From assembly GCA_933207985.1 (NCBI GenBank), contig OW240912.1:235338798-235402797 (forward strand): a DNA stretch of 64,000 bases, read 5' to 3'. The notes under the pieces were generated by a model. That model was not told where the DNA came from and did no database searches. It worked only from the letters and a program-made list of their open reading frames with translations. The DNA comes from Pelobates cultripes. Lineage: Eukaryota; Chordata; Amphibia; Anura; Pelobatidae. Position 1 is the first letter of the stretch. Each line of letters begins with the position of its first letter. Positions 11,258 through 22,100 of the stretch are shown here, one piece after another. A program made the translations under genes and the position numbers.

Positions 11258-11435
11258 TGTAGCGTGGCCGAGCCCTGTATGGTCCGCGGGTACAGGGAGC
11301 ATCTGTCTCCTGTACCCGGCTGGACTAACAGGAAGTGCACACTGAGTCAGTGTGCACTTCCTTTTAGTCCGGCCAGGTACAGGAAACAAAAGCTCCCTGT
11401 ACCCGTGGACCATAGAGGGCTCGGCCACGCTACAA
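11258..11435. repeat. Long palindrome (hairpin), copy 2
   Basis: Same ~85 bp arms as 2166-2343, centre near 11346. Confidence 0.9.
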
Positions 11436-11506
11436 CAGTGGTAGGAGGAGGGGGGTAAAGAAATTGGGGGGGGTGGGGATAAAGAAAGAAATTGGGAGGG
11501 GGAGAT

Positions 11507-12582
11507 TGTAACGGACCGTTTTGCACACAAGGGGTAAAAACCGTTTAGGCGATCGGCCCCCTTTCCAGAGATCCAGGCACAGCTACTGCAGAACACCAAA
11601 ACTCACTAACTGGATACAAAATAGCACTCCAACTCCCGAACTGGAACCTCCCAAATAGCTGCTAGCAGACGAACAGGAAAAGCAGACGAACAGCTTACAC
11701 TCCTGGCAATCAGTCTCTAACAGCATACAGTGAATCCCCCCCAAGAACGAGACAAGGCTCCGTGTTGAGGGTCAAGCAGTGGTCTGAGGTGCTGGCACAC
11801 CCAGCCTGGTTTTTATTACAGTGTTTCAAATACAGGACCACCCACAGGGAGGGATAAAACAACCAATCATATCACAGTTACATCCCACATATTCCCTCCC
11901 CTTATCCTGAGAGGAAACTCAATTATACAAACAGTTAAAACATACTTTCTACCCAACTTTCATAACTCCAAAACCATACATCACATTCACATAAAATTAC
12001 ATATTCTCAATCAATCCATTCAGGGGAACAACATATTCAAAAATGGCACAAATCAGACAAGGGGTTCAAAAGTTAGTAAAAAGTCCTTTGTGACTAAATG
12101 AAGCATGGCTTTCTGGCCCAAACCAGTTTCAGAGTCTTCTATCCTGGAGATAAGTAATTCAATTATCTCCCAGGACAGACACAAGACTCCATTAAGCACA
12201 TGGTTGCAAAGAGACACAAAACACTTTAAAATACATAAAGTCACATTTATTACATAAAACACAGACATGTAACATATCCCCAGATAGCTCAGGTCTGAGC
12301 GCACATTATTAAGTGAATGGCGCTCAGACCACACAAATACAGTTTAATCGCCATGGAGCCAAAGTCTTTACAGTCAGTTTCATACGAATGGGCTCCATGG
12401 GATTCCTATCTGGGGTGTAACACATTCAAACAAATCTACCGAACCCCAGGCAGAAAAGCACGAATGAAGCTTTTCTGCAGGTAAAAAAAAAAGATGTCTT
12501 TTAACAGGGGGCCATAGTCCAAAGGCAGCAGGCGAGCAACCAGGCTTCTCCAATGCAATGTGGCGAGATTGGTCTCGTCACA
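11507..12582 (-). repeat. LTR (3' LTR in element sense)
   Basis: 1076 bp, TG...CA ends on the plus strand and TGTGACGAG...TTACA in element sense. It differs from its partner by about 22-25 substitutions and short indels, including an A-run near 12483. Confidence 0.93.
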
Positions 12583-12597
12583 TCTCTCCCCTTTTCC
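12583..12597 (-). promoter_or_regulatory. Polypurine tract of the LTR element
   Basis: On the minus strand the 15 bases GGAAAAGGGGAGAGA immediately precede the LTR, the usual place for the plus-strand primer. Confidence 0.85.
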
Positions 12598-12865
12598 AAA
12601 CAGACTAACAGGGTATCTGACCTCCTGCCGGTCAGTGCCCTTGTTAGTCCAGCAGCCCACCCACAAAACAGATACAGCAGTACAGCCCACCCACAATAAC
12701 TGGTTACTACACCTGAGTAAGGGAGAATCTTGTCCATGTCCAGGTGCCTCACCACAGCTGTGTGGGGGACTGATAGGCTGCCTTGGTGGGTTGCTGAGTG
12801 GGCAGAGACCAGCGGTACTCTGCCCTGATGCCAGTACTACCGCTGGAGTAGTCTGGTTGAAGCCT

Positions 12866-13720
12866 GGTTGCTGGAGACCGACTGTCTCCCCTTTAGTTAC
12901 ACCGCTCTGCTGCTGGAGACCGACTGTCTCCCCTTTTGTTGCACAGCTCTGCTGCCGGAGGTGGAGACCGACTGTCTCCCCTTTGGATACTCTAAGCTGT
13001 CGCTGGGGAGAGGGGGTAACAGGCTCCTCTCCCGATAGAACACTCTGCCGCTGGGGAAAGGAGACTGAGCTCTCTATTCCCTGCCCATTAATGATCCGCC
13101 GCTGGGGAGAGGTGGTGGCAAGCTCCTCTCCCATACATACTTTCATCCTCTGTGGAGGGAGACCGACTGTCTCCGCTCCCAATACAGTGTCCTGCTGCTG
13201 GGGAAAGGAGACTGGGCTCTCTATTCCCGGTAGGACACTCTGCCGTTGGGGAATGGAGACTGGGCTCCCAATTCCCTGCTGTATCTCCCGCTGGGGAATG
13301 GAGACTGGGCTCCCAATTCCCGGCACATCACTCGGCCGCTGGGGAATGGAGACTGGGCTCCCAATTCCCAAAAAAATCACGCTGCTGCTGGGGGGCAGGA
13401 ACAACTACCTCTGCCCCCTGTAGCTCAGCCTGCCGCTGGGGAGGGAGGACGCTGCTCTCCTCTCCCTGCACTTTACACTGACGCTGGGGAATGGAGACTG
13501 GGCTCCCAATTCCCGGCATATCACGCTGCCGCTGGGGAATGGAGACTGGGCTCCCAATTCCCTGCATATCACACTGCCGCTGGGGAATGGAGACTGGACT
13601 CCCAATTCCCTGCATATCACACTGCCGCTGGGGAATGGAGACTGGGCTCCCAATTCCCGGCATATCACACTGCCGCTGGGGAGAGGAGACTGGGCTCTCT
13701 CTGTCCTGCAACTGTAGTTG
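12866..13720 (-). repeat. Coding minisatellite (48- and 42-bp units)
   Basis: On the plus strand the units run CCGCTGGGGAATGGAGACTG then CTCCCAATTCCC and a variable spacer; successive units at 13577 and 13625 are 48 bp apart. Units toward 12866-13000 are 42 bp and more diverged (GGAGACCGACTGTCTCC). It forms the repeat part of the ORF. Confidence 0.9.
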
Positions 13721-14012
13721 CCGGTGGAGGTCCACCCACCGTGGCAGCTGACCGTCACCCTCTGCCCGGTACAGCAGAGTCTTGAATACTAGACTCCTCA
13801 CGAACTTCACGGATTTCTCAGCTGGATTAGGCCCGTAGAAGTTCAGCCGCAACCACATCATATGGTCAAATTCCTGTACAGAGTATCTGTACTCCACTGC
13901 TGGTTCCATTCTGTTGCTGTCAGGGTCGCTGTACTGAGACATGCGTTGCCCTCAAATTGTAAAATCCACGGAATGGTGTCTCCTGTAGCTGTCCTTCTGG
14001 TTGTAGGAACGA

Positions 14013-14029
14013 TCCCACCGCTGCCACCA
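14013..14029 (-). promoter_or_regulatory. Primer-binding site (tRNA-Leu)
   Basis: On the minus strand, two bases after the LTR, TGGTGGCAGCGGTGGGA complements the 3' end of vertebrate tRNA-Leu with the added CCA (…CCCACCGCTGCCACCA). Confidence 0.8.
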
Positions 14030-14031
14030 AT

Positions 14032-15102
14032 TGTAACGGACCGTTTTGCACACAAGGGGTAAAAACCGTTTAGGCGATCGGCCCCCTTTCCAGAGATACA
14101 GGCACAGCTACCGCAGAACACCAAACTCCCAAACTGGATACAAAATAGCACTCCAACTCCCGAACTGGAACCTCCCAAATAGCTGTTAGCAGACGAACAG
14201 GAAAAGCAGACAATCCGCTTACACTCCTGGCAATCAGTCTCTAACAGCATACAGTGAATCCCCCCAAGAACGAGACAAGGCTCCGTGTTGAGGGTCAAGC
14301 AGTGGTCTGAGGTGCTGGCACACCCAGCCTGGTTTTTATTACAGCGTTTCAAATACAGGACCACCCACAGGGAGGGATAAAACAACCAATCATTTCACAG
14401 TTACATCCCACATATTCCCTCCCCTTATCCTGAGAGGAAACTCAATTATACAAACAGTTAAAACATACTTTCTACCCAACTTTCATAACTCCAAAACCAT
14501 ACATCACATTCACATAAAATTACATATTCTCAATCAATCCATCCAGGGGAACAACATATTCAAAAATGGCACAAATCAGACAAGGGGTTCAAAAGTTAGT
14601 AAAAAGTCCTTTGTGACTAAATGAAGCATGGCTTTCTGGCCCAAACCAGTTTCAGAGTTTTCTATCCTGGAGATAAGTAATTCAATTATCTCCCAGGACA
14701 GACACAAGACTCCATTAAGCACATGGTTTCAAAGAGACACAAAACACTTTAAAATACATAAAGTCACATTTATTACATAAAACACAGACATGTAACATAT
14801 CCCCAGATAGCTCAGGTCCGAGCGCACATTATTAAGTGAATGGCGCTCAGACCACACGAATACAGTTTAATCGCCATGGAGCCAAAGTCTTTACAGTCAG
14901 TTTCATATGAATGGGCTCCATGGGATTCCTATCTGGGGTATAACACATTCAACCAAAACTACCGAACCCCAGGCAGAAAAGCACGAATGAAGCTTTTCTG
15001 CAGGTAAAAAAAGATGTCTTTTAACAGGGGACCATAGTCCAAAGGCAGCAGGCGAGCAACCAGGCTTCTCCAATGCAATGTGGCGAGATTGGTCTCGTCA
15101 CA
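14032..15102 (-). repeat. LTR (5' LTR in element sense)
   Basis: 1071 bp partner of 11507-12582, same TG...CA ends. Confidence 0.93.
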
Positions 15103-15107
15103 GAGAT

Positions 15108-15640
15108 AAAGAAAGAAATTGGGGGGATAAATAAAGATTGGGGGGATAAAGAAAGAAATTGGGAGGGATAAGAAAGATTGGGGGATAAAAGAAGAAATTG
15201 GGGGATAAAGAAAGGGATAAAGAAAAGAAATTAGGGGGATAAAGAAAAGAAAATGGGAGGGATAAAAGAAAGATTGGGGTAAAGAAAAGATGGGGAATAA
15301 AGAAATTGGGAGGGATAAAAGAAAGATTGGAGAGGGATAAAGAAATAAATTGGGAGGGATAAAGAGGGGGGATAAAGAAAATGGAGGGGGATAAAGAAAG
15401 AAATTGGGGGATAAATAAAGATTGGGATAAAGAAAAGTGGGGGATAAAGAAAAGAAAATGGGAGGGGGATAAAGAAAGATTGGGGGTAAAGAAAGATGGG
15501 GGAATAAAGGAAGAAATTGGGAGGGAAAGAAAGAAATTGGGAGGGGAGAAGGGGGTGGAGAGGGGAGAGAAGTAAATTGGAGAGGGGAGGAGAGGGAAAT
15601 TGGAGGGGGGAGATAAGGAAATTTAAGGGGGGGAGAGATT
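15108..15640 (+). repeat. Purine-rich satellite, copy 2 (right part)
   Basis: Continues the GATAAAGAAAGAAATTGGG array interrupted at 11506. Open frames here are low-complexity artefacts. Confidence 0.9.
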
Positions 15641-15641
15641 G

Positions 15642-15965
15642 ACATTCATCACACACAATGCACCACTTGCACACAGAAAAACACACAATGCATTAACACA
15701 CAATGCATTACACACAGAGACACACATACACAAGCAATGCAACCGTTACACACAATGCATCCCTTACACACACAGAAACATACAATGCATTCATTACACA
15801 CACTCAATGCACCCCTTACACACACTCAATGCATCCCTTACAGACACACACACTGCATCCCGTACATACACAGAAACACACCTTGCAGCCCTTACACATA
15901 TAAAACACAGAGTCACACAATGCATTCCTTACACACATATCAGGACATCCCCTACACACTCCACC
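15642..15965 (+). repeat. ACAC-type satellite, copy 2
   Basis: Same array as 3005-3335; a few units are missing. Confidence 0.9.
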
Positions 15966-16498
15966 CCCTGTAAACAAACTCATTGCTGGAACATGAAGGT
16001 GGACCCTGGGACCCAGACCTTGAGCTGTGTAAAGGGCCCCCAAAAAATGGAGCTGCTTTCCATTCTCCCAGAACATTGATTTTTTTGACCACAGTTACAA
16101 ACCAAGTCCAGAGAGCCTGTTCTACACCAGACCAGTGGAGCCAGACTGCAGCTAGAGCCCATCATCATCCTGATCTGGTTGTAAGTAGGCAATCTAGTAT
16201 ATTATACGTGGCACAAAACTCTAATTTACCTCACATTAAAGAAACACTACAGTCCCCAGAACCACTGCAGCTTAATGTAGTGGTTCTGGTGTCTATAGCC
16301 TGTCCCTGCAGGCCTTTTAATGTAAACACGGCGGCACTGCAGCACTTAACATGGCAGATCATATGGGTGGGGCATTGTGATGTCACATGGGGGGGTGGCA
16401 AACTTTACTTTTGCCTAGGGCGGCAAAAATCCTTGCACCGGCCCTGGCTGGAGGGGGCTGTGTGAGCTGTGGCCGCACAGTGCCCCATGGTAGTTAGG

Positions 16499-17927
16499 CC
16501 TCTGACGAAGGTGCTAGTAAGAGCACTGAAACGCGCGTCAGGCGTTTTCACGGTCCGTTTTTTCGGACATCACTGGTTTGCCCACATATTTCACTATATG
16601 GCACTGTAAGGTTTTGTTGACAATCGTATGAATAGATAGACCTATCAATATAAATTTTTTTTTTGCTTTACCACTATTTGAGCTTGACAAGTATATGTAA
16701 GCAAGGGTACTGGATACTATGTTGCTATTTTGACTGTTACACAGTCTGCTACACAGTCCGTTAAGCAACTTTCTGCTATTTTCCCTTTACATACTCACTT
16801 TTACTTCTTTTGCTCTGTCCAATAGATATGCCGTGGGCACTCTGAGCTCCACGATATCTATATCCTCTCATTACTTGTACACATTTACATTTTGGATACT
16901 ATTACATCAGTCCATACTATATACCTGGTTTGGGATCTCCCTTCTTATGTATTTTATATTACTGTTTAGAGGATTTTTCTAGTGGTAACTCTCTGTTATT
17001 ATATCCCTTTATCCTCTCCCTTGTCAGTTTGAGTTTCTTGATATTTTAGAGGACACATTAGAGCAATATTTATTAAAGCTCATTCGTTGATGTTTTATTC
17101 TGGTCTATATATACGTATATTACATACTAGGGATACGGGATACTATTAGTCTATCTATTTTTTTAGCTGTATCACCAAAGGAGATTCACATATATTTTTT
17201 TATATTTATTTATCTATATTTGTTTGTTATCTATATTTGTTTGCAGCTATTTTTCTCTGTACGTTTCATCCTTTTTTCTATATACTATTTTGGGGTTAGG
17301 CCCCTGGAGACCCTTGGAGCCTCCATTAGGTACTAGGTGGGTTTACCTATACCGGTAGTGCCAAATTCTGTAGGCACTAAGTGGTAGTGGTTTACTTACC
17401 TTATTTGTTTTTTGTCAGGTCACCACATAATTAACTCTTATATTTGCCCGCTTGCTCCTAGCACTGCCGGTGGGCCAATAGTGCTTAAAATTATCATTCA
17501 CTTGCACAAAAACAGTGAATGATATCTTGCGAATGCACAAGTTGGCAAATGCGCTTGATTTATATTCGGTTGCCATACAGTCATAAATGTAAGATTTCTA
17601 TGCTTTATATTGGTTCACATGCAAATTATTACTGAGTGATTTTCCAAATACTTTCAAACGAATGATACAGGATTGGTCAGACTGACAGAATCCTGGCCAC
17701 ATTTGGCTTCAGTACACTTGCAAATTGCCAATGCGGTCGAAATTCAGACATTTTCATCAGATTTTGTCTATTTGAACAAAATCTGGTGTTTAGTGAATAA
17801 CCTTGAAACTGTTGCAAATATCGTTTGTTTCTACTTGCATGTATGGCTTGCTCATCTGTTAAAACCCACTTTAGACTATTTATTAGGATATCTGTTGGTT
17901 GCCATAGCAATGTGATAAAATCTTGTT
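16499..17927. repeat. Unclassified AT-rich dispersed sequence
   Basis: Begins with CCTCTGACGAAGGTG, AGAGCACTGAAACGCGCGTC, a palindromic motif of the type seen at the ends of amphibian dispersed repeats, then about 1.4 kb of AT-rich text. No coding frame of note. Class not determined. Confidence 0.4.
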
Positions 17928-18813
17928 TTAACCCCTTAGTGACCAGACCGTTTTTCAATTTTCTTACAGTTAAGGACCAGGGCTCTTTTTAAATTTTTTG
18001 TTTAGCTGTGTTTTTCCTCTTACTCATTTAGTGTACCCACACATATTATATGTGTGTTGTTCTCGCCATTAAATGGTCTTTCTAAAGATACCATTATATT
18101 CATCATATCATATAATTTACTATAAAACATTTTTAAAATATGATGAAAAAATTTGAAAAAACACTTTTCTCTTCTTACTATGACCCCCAAAATCTGTTAC
18201 GCATCTACAACCGCCAAAAAAACACCCATGCCAAATAGTTTCAAAATTTTGTCCTGAGTTTAGAAATACCCAATGTTAACATGTTCTTTTTTGGAAGCTA
18301 TAGGACTATAAGTACTACACTTTGCTATTTCCAAACCATTTTTTTTCAAAATTAACACGTTATATTGTAATACTCGTATTTGTCAGGAATCCCTGAATAA
18401 CCCTTCACATGTATATATTTTTTAAAAGAAGACAACCTAAGGTATTTTGACTTTTTTCATGGAACCATTTTACCACCAATCTGTGCCAAAAAATTGGTGA
18501 TTTTGTTGACACACATAGCAATTTAAGAATACATGTATGGAAAACATTAAGGGTAACTGCCAAAGAATACCCCAATATGTATTCAGCAACATCTCCTGAG
18601 TACAGTGATATTCCCAATATATATAGGTGTGTTGGGTTCTCTGGGGGATAAAAGACCTTATTTGGAGGGTGCACATTCCAGTTTTCTAACTTGGAATTTT
18701 ATCAACTGGTCATCATGCACCCATGTCCTATTTGGGACATTTTTAAAGGCGGCCAGTGTAATTTACCCCCATCAAACCATATATTTTTGAAAAGTAGACA
18801 CCTTAGGGAATTT

Positions 18814-18829
18814 CAAATGGTGGTATTTT
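18814..18829. repeat. L1 target-site duplication, left
   Basis: CAAATGGTGGTATTTT, identical to 25316-25331 on the other side of the L1. Confidence 0.93.
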
Positions 18830-19195
18830 TTTTTTTTGTATAATAATTTTTATTGGTTTTTCAGTACTTGAAACATGTTTCACATATACATATACAGAGA
18901 AATGGAACAGTGGTTATAATGGAGAAGTCTGTCACACTTCTTGGTAAAGTGTACATTATGAAGTTAACAATGAGGAAACTAATGTAATATCGTAACATGT
19001 GTTCACATAACTATAACCTGCTTCGATGCCTAGATCTCTCAACTTGTCAACCTCTAATCCAGGCTCAACCGATGTTCCATATCGTGATGTAAAGAGAGAA
19101 CTGGGAGTGGGGGATAGGAGAAGTGGAGGTGCTGGGGGGAAGGGGAAAGTGATCGGTTTTGTTGGGGCTCTGATCCTTTTCCGGGACCTTCTTGA

Positions 19196-22100
19196 CTATT
19201 TGATCGTTGTGGCTGACTGTCGCCACTCATCCCATTTTCTCCATGACGTTTGCCAAACTCCACTAACTGCCCTCGTCTGTCTAGCAGCTATTTCATATGA
19301 TTTGGTGGTTTCCACCTGGGCTAAACATTTGTCAATGTCTGGGGTTGCTTCATTGAGCCACATTCTGCTTATGAGCATGAGCGCTGCAATGATGATATGG
19401 TAAGTAAGATACCGGTCCGTTTTTTTCAGTTTTTGGGGCAGTGCTAGTAGTAAGTAAGCTTCTGGGGAGAATGGTATGACAAGTCCTGTGGATGCCGTAA
19501 TAATATTAGAAATGCCACCCCAGAAGGGTTTTAGTTTTGGACACGTCCACCATATGTGGAGCATTGTGCCTGGGTCTTGTAGGCACCTCCAGCAAGCTTT
19601 TGATTTCTGGCTATCGTGTTTGTGAAGTTTAGTTGGTACCATGTACCAGCGGTATAAAACCTTCCTGCTAGTTTCTATATGGGATGTGTTCAGCGTTAGG
19701 TGCTTATGAGCCGATAGGATTTTGGACCAGTCTTCGTCTGGTATATCTGTGTTCAACTCTCGTTCCCAAGCTCGCACAAAGTGTAATGTTTTTGGTGGTG
19801 TCTGGGTTTTTAATGTTTTGTATAGGAAAGATAACAATTTTTGCGGCTGCTTATTGGTTATGCACATTTTTTCGATCACAGATAGTGTAGTGTCCTGGTG
19901 GTGCGTCCTATCCACCCTAACGTGTTTCCCCACCCACGAGTGTATTTGTAGGTAGTCGAAATAGGCTCTGGGTGGCAAATTGAATGTGTTCGAAAGTGAG
20001 ACATAAGTCAGCAGGTGGCCATCCGGCATTATTTGGGATAAGCACTTGATCCCATGATCATGCCATAGGCCATGGTCAAATCCAGGGATTAGGACATTAA
20101 ACGCTTGGATTTGCAGTGCAGGAGAGACATATGGAGCGGGGTAGTGTTTTTTAACATATCTATCCCACACGGCAAGCGTTGCAGTCGTGGTGGGGCAGGC
20201 GTTCAGGTAACGTGGCCTTTTTTGTTTGGGGATCCAGGCCAGGGTGGACAATGACATGCCGCCCATATGCTCCATTTCTATTTGATGCCATGGCGGTGGT
20301 TTAGTGTGGTGGAAAGTGGTCATGAGCGCACCCATTAGAGCCGCTGTGTAGTATCCCATAATTTCTGGTGCTCCCATCCCTCCTTCCCTAAAGGGTTTAT
20401 ACATGGTGGCTGCTGCTACTCTAGAGCGTTTTCCTCCCCATATGAACCCATTTAGTAGGCGTTGGGTTTCAGTAAAAAACTTCTTTGGTAGTTGGATTTG
20501 GAGTGTTCTAAATAAATATTGCAGCTTTGGTAATATCATCATTTTTGCTGCCGCTATCCTACCTGTCCAGGATATATATTTCCCTTTCCAGCTGTGTAGT
20601 TGGTGTTTAATATTACTAAGTAATGTAAGGTAATTCGCTTTATACAGTTTTCTAATTGTGGGCGTGAGGTGAATTCCCAGGAATGTCAAGTGGTCCCTTC
20701 TCCAATCGTATGTGTGTTTGCTTTGTAGGTTTGTGAGTTGCCCCGCAGTGAGATTTAGGCCCATGGCTTGTGTCTTACTGATATTAAGTTTATAATATGA
20801 GCAGTTGCCAAACTGTGTTAGCATATTTTGGAGATGCGGTAGTGAGGTGTCAGGATGCGATACCGTGAGCATCACATCATCGGCGAACAGAGTGATTTTG
20901 TGCGTTTTCCCTCCTATGGTAATCCCTTTAATGTTTGGGGAGTCCCGTATTCGTTGTGCTAGGGGTTCTAACGCCAGTATATATAGTAGTGGAGAGAGCG
21001 GGCAGCCCTGTCGGTACCCGTTGGAGACCTGGAATGGCTTGGAGATAAAGCCACCGTTTGCTATTTTTGCTGTGGGGTTATCATACAACGCTGAAATTAA
21101 GGTGATGAAGCCCTCTGGGAAGGCAAATTTCCTCAATACCGCCTCCAGGTATCCCCAGTGTAGCCTGTCGAATGCTTTCTCAGCATCTAACGACAGTGCC
21201 ACACTAGGTTCTCCCGATGTCTGGATGTTGTGGAGGATGTTAACCAGTTTCCTGGTTCCGTCCGAGCCCTGCCTGCCCCGCACAAAGCCCACTTGGTCGT
21301 CCCGAATTATTCTGGGGAGGAGTGTTCCCAATCTATTAGCGTATATTTTTGCTAGTATTTTTAAGTCTGTGTTTAGGAGCGATATGGGCCTTAAATTTTG
21401 ACATTTGCAAGGTGGCTTCCCAGGTTTTGGTAGAGTGGTTATGTGGGCCAACAGCATTTCTTGCGGTATTTTGCCTGTCTCGAGAATAGTATTGTATAGT
21501 TTTTCTAGTATAGGAGTTAGAATGTGAGAGAAGGTTTTGTAGTAGGCATTGATAAAGCCATCTGGGCCAGGAGATTTTCCCTTTGGGAGTGCTTTAATGG
21601 TGCTTGTTATTTCATTCTGAGTAATGGGTTCTTCCAAGAAGGACCTGTCTGCTTGTGTAAGTTGTGTTGTGTGGGTTACTGCTAGGAAAGTGCTGATGTC
21701 CGAGGTAAGTGGTTGGTGTGTATGTTCGTCCTTTTTTAGATTGTATAATGCATCATAATAGTCCGCCAACATATCATTGATGTTACAGGGGTTGTACACC
21801 TTGTTTCCTAAGGAGTTTGTGAGGAAGGGGATTTTTGAGTTCTGCCTTTTTTGTCGTAAGAGGGCTGCTAGTGTTTTCCCTGCTCTGTTTCCCTGTGTGT
21901 ACGTTCTGAGTTTGAGCCTGTAGGTTATCGTGGCTGTCTTGTGGAGATGAATGTCATTTAATCGTTTTTTGATTTGGTCTATGTTCTGTTGTGTGGTGGT
22001 AGATGGGCTTAGGGTTTGTGTAGATGTTTCGTCCCTGAGCTGTCTCATGAGGGTTACGTATTCTGTCTTTGCTTGTTTGTTTAGATAAGATGCCTGGCTG

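Larger units (their letters stand above)
12436..13942 (-). pseudogene. Gag-position ORF with tandem 14-16-residue repeats
   Basis: The frame starts at ATG 13942-13940, 71 bp after the primer site. Residues 1-80 are non-repetitive (EYRYSVQEFDHMMWLRLNFY, then EKSVKFVRSLVFKTLLYRAE), with no family I can name. After that come tandem units like GIGSPVSIPQRQCDM. This frame stops at 13328; the adjacent frame, open from 13404 to 12436 and running into the LTR, carries on the same repeat text, so the two frames are offset by one base at a T-run on the minus strand (near 13371-13377). Underlying DNA units are 48 or 42 bp, all multiples of three. No zinc knuckle or protease is visible. Product unknown. 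The offset may be a mutation, an assembly error in the homopolymer or a frameshift site. Confidence 0.6.
11507..15102 (-). mobile_element. Non-autonomous LTR retrotransposon (3.6 kb, complete)
   Basis: Two direct repeats of 1076 bp and 1071 bp begin TGTAACGGACCG and end GGTCTCGTCACA on the plus strand and flank a 1449 bp internal region. Flanking 5-bp duplicates GAGAT (11502-11506 and 15103-15107) show a true insertion. On the minus strand, a primer site complementary to the tRNA-Leu 3' end directly follows one LTR, and a polypurine tract directly precedes the other, fixing the orientation. No protease, reverse transcriptase, RNase H or integrase can be found, so mobilisation would need proteins from another element. 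The two LTRs differ by roughly 2%. Assignment to a gypsy-like group is suggested by 5-bp duplication but unproven. Confidence 0.92.
9095..16498 (+). repeat. Right copy of the segmental duplication
   Basis: Matches 1-3730 in the same order and orientation, interrupted by the LTR retrotransposon at 11507-15102 plus one 5-bp target duplicate. The match to copy 1 can be followed to about 16353; 16354-16498 (including AGGGCGGCAAAAATCC) is shared with copy 3 of the composite, since copy 1 ends at the gap. Flanking sequence on the left (9050-9094) is not seen elsewhere in the window. Confidence 0.9.
11028..16498 (+). mobile_element. Composite hAT-like element, copy 2, split by an LTR retrotransposon
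   Basis: The left terminus CAGTGGCGTACTAAGG is at 11028 and the palindrome at about 11258-11435. The purine satellite is divided into 11436-11506 and 15108-15640 by the insertion, and the ACAC array is at 15642-15965. The right hAT terminus seen in copy 3 is absent: the match ends near 16498, where an unrelated dispersed repeat begins. At 16414-16445 an embedded second hAT-like terminus (AGGGCGGCAAAAATCC ... CACCGGCCCTG) is shared with copy 3. Confidence 0.65.

Noticed and set aside
12866..13720. CRISPR-like spaced repeats
   Set aside because: Units are contiguous coding repeats with related, not unique, spacers, inside an LTR element of a eukaryotic genome.
12560..13785. Plus-strand open frames of 287 and 179 codons across the LTR-element interior
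   Set aside because: They are the antisense of the minus-strand repeat ORF. Primer site and polypurine tract place the coding strand on minus.
20805..21401. 198-codon plus-strand frame
   Set aside because: Antisense of L1 ORF2, which has the full set of domain motifs on the other strand.
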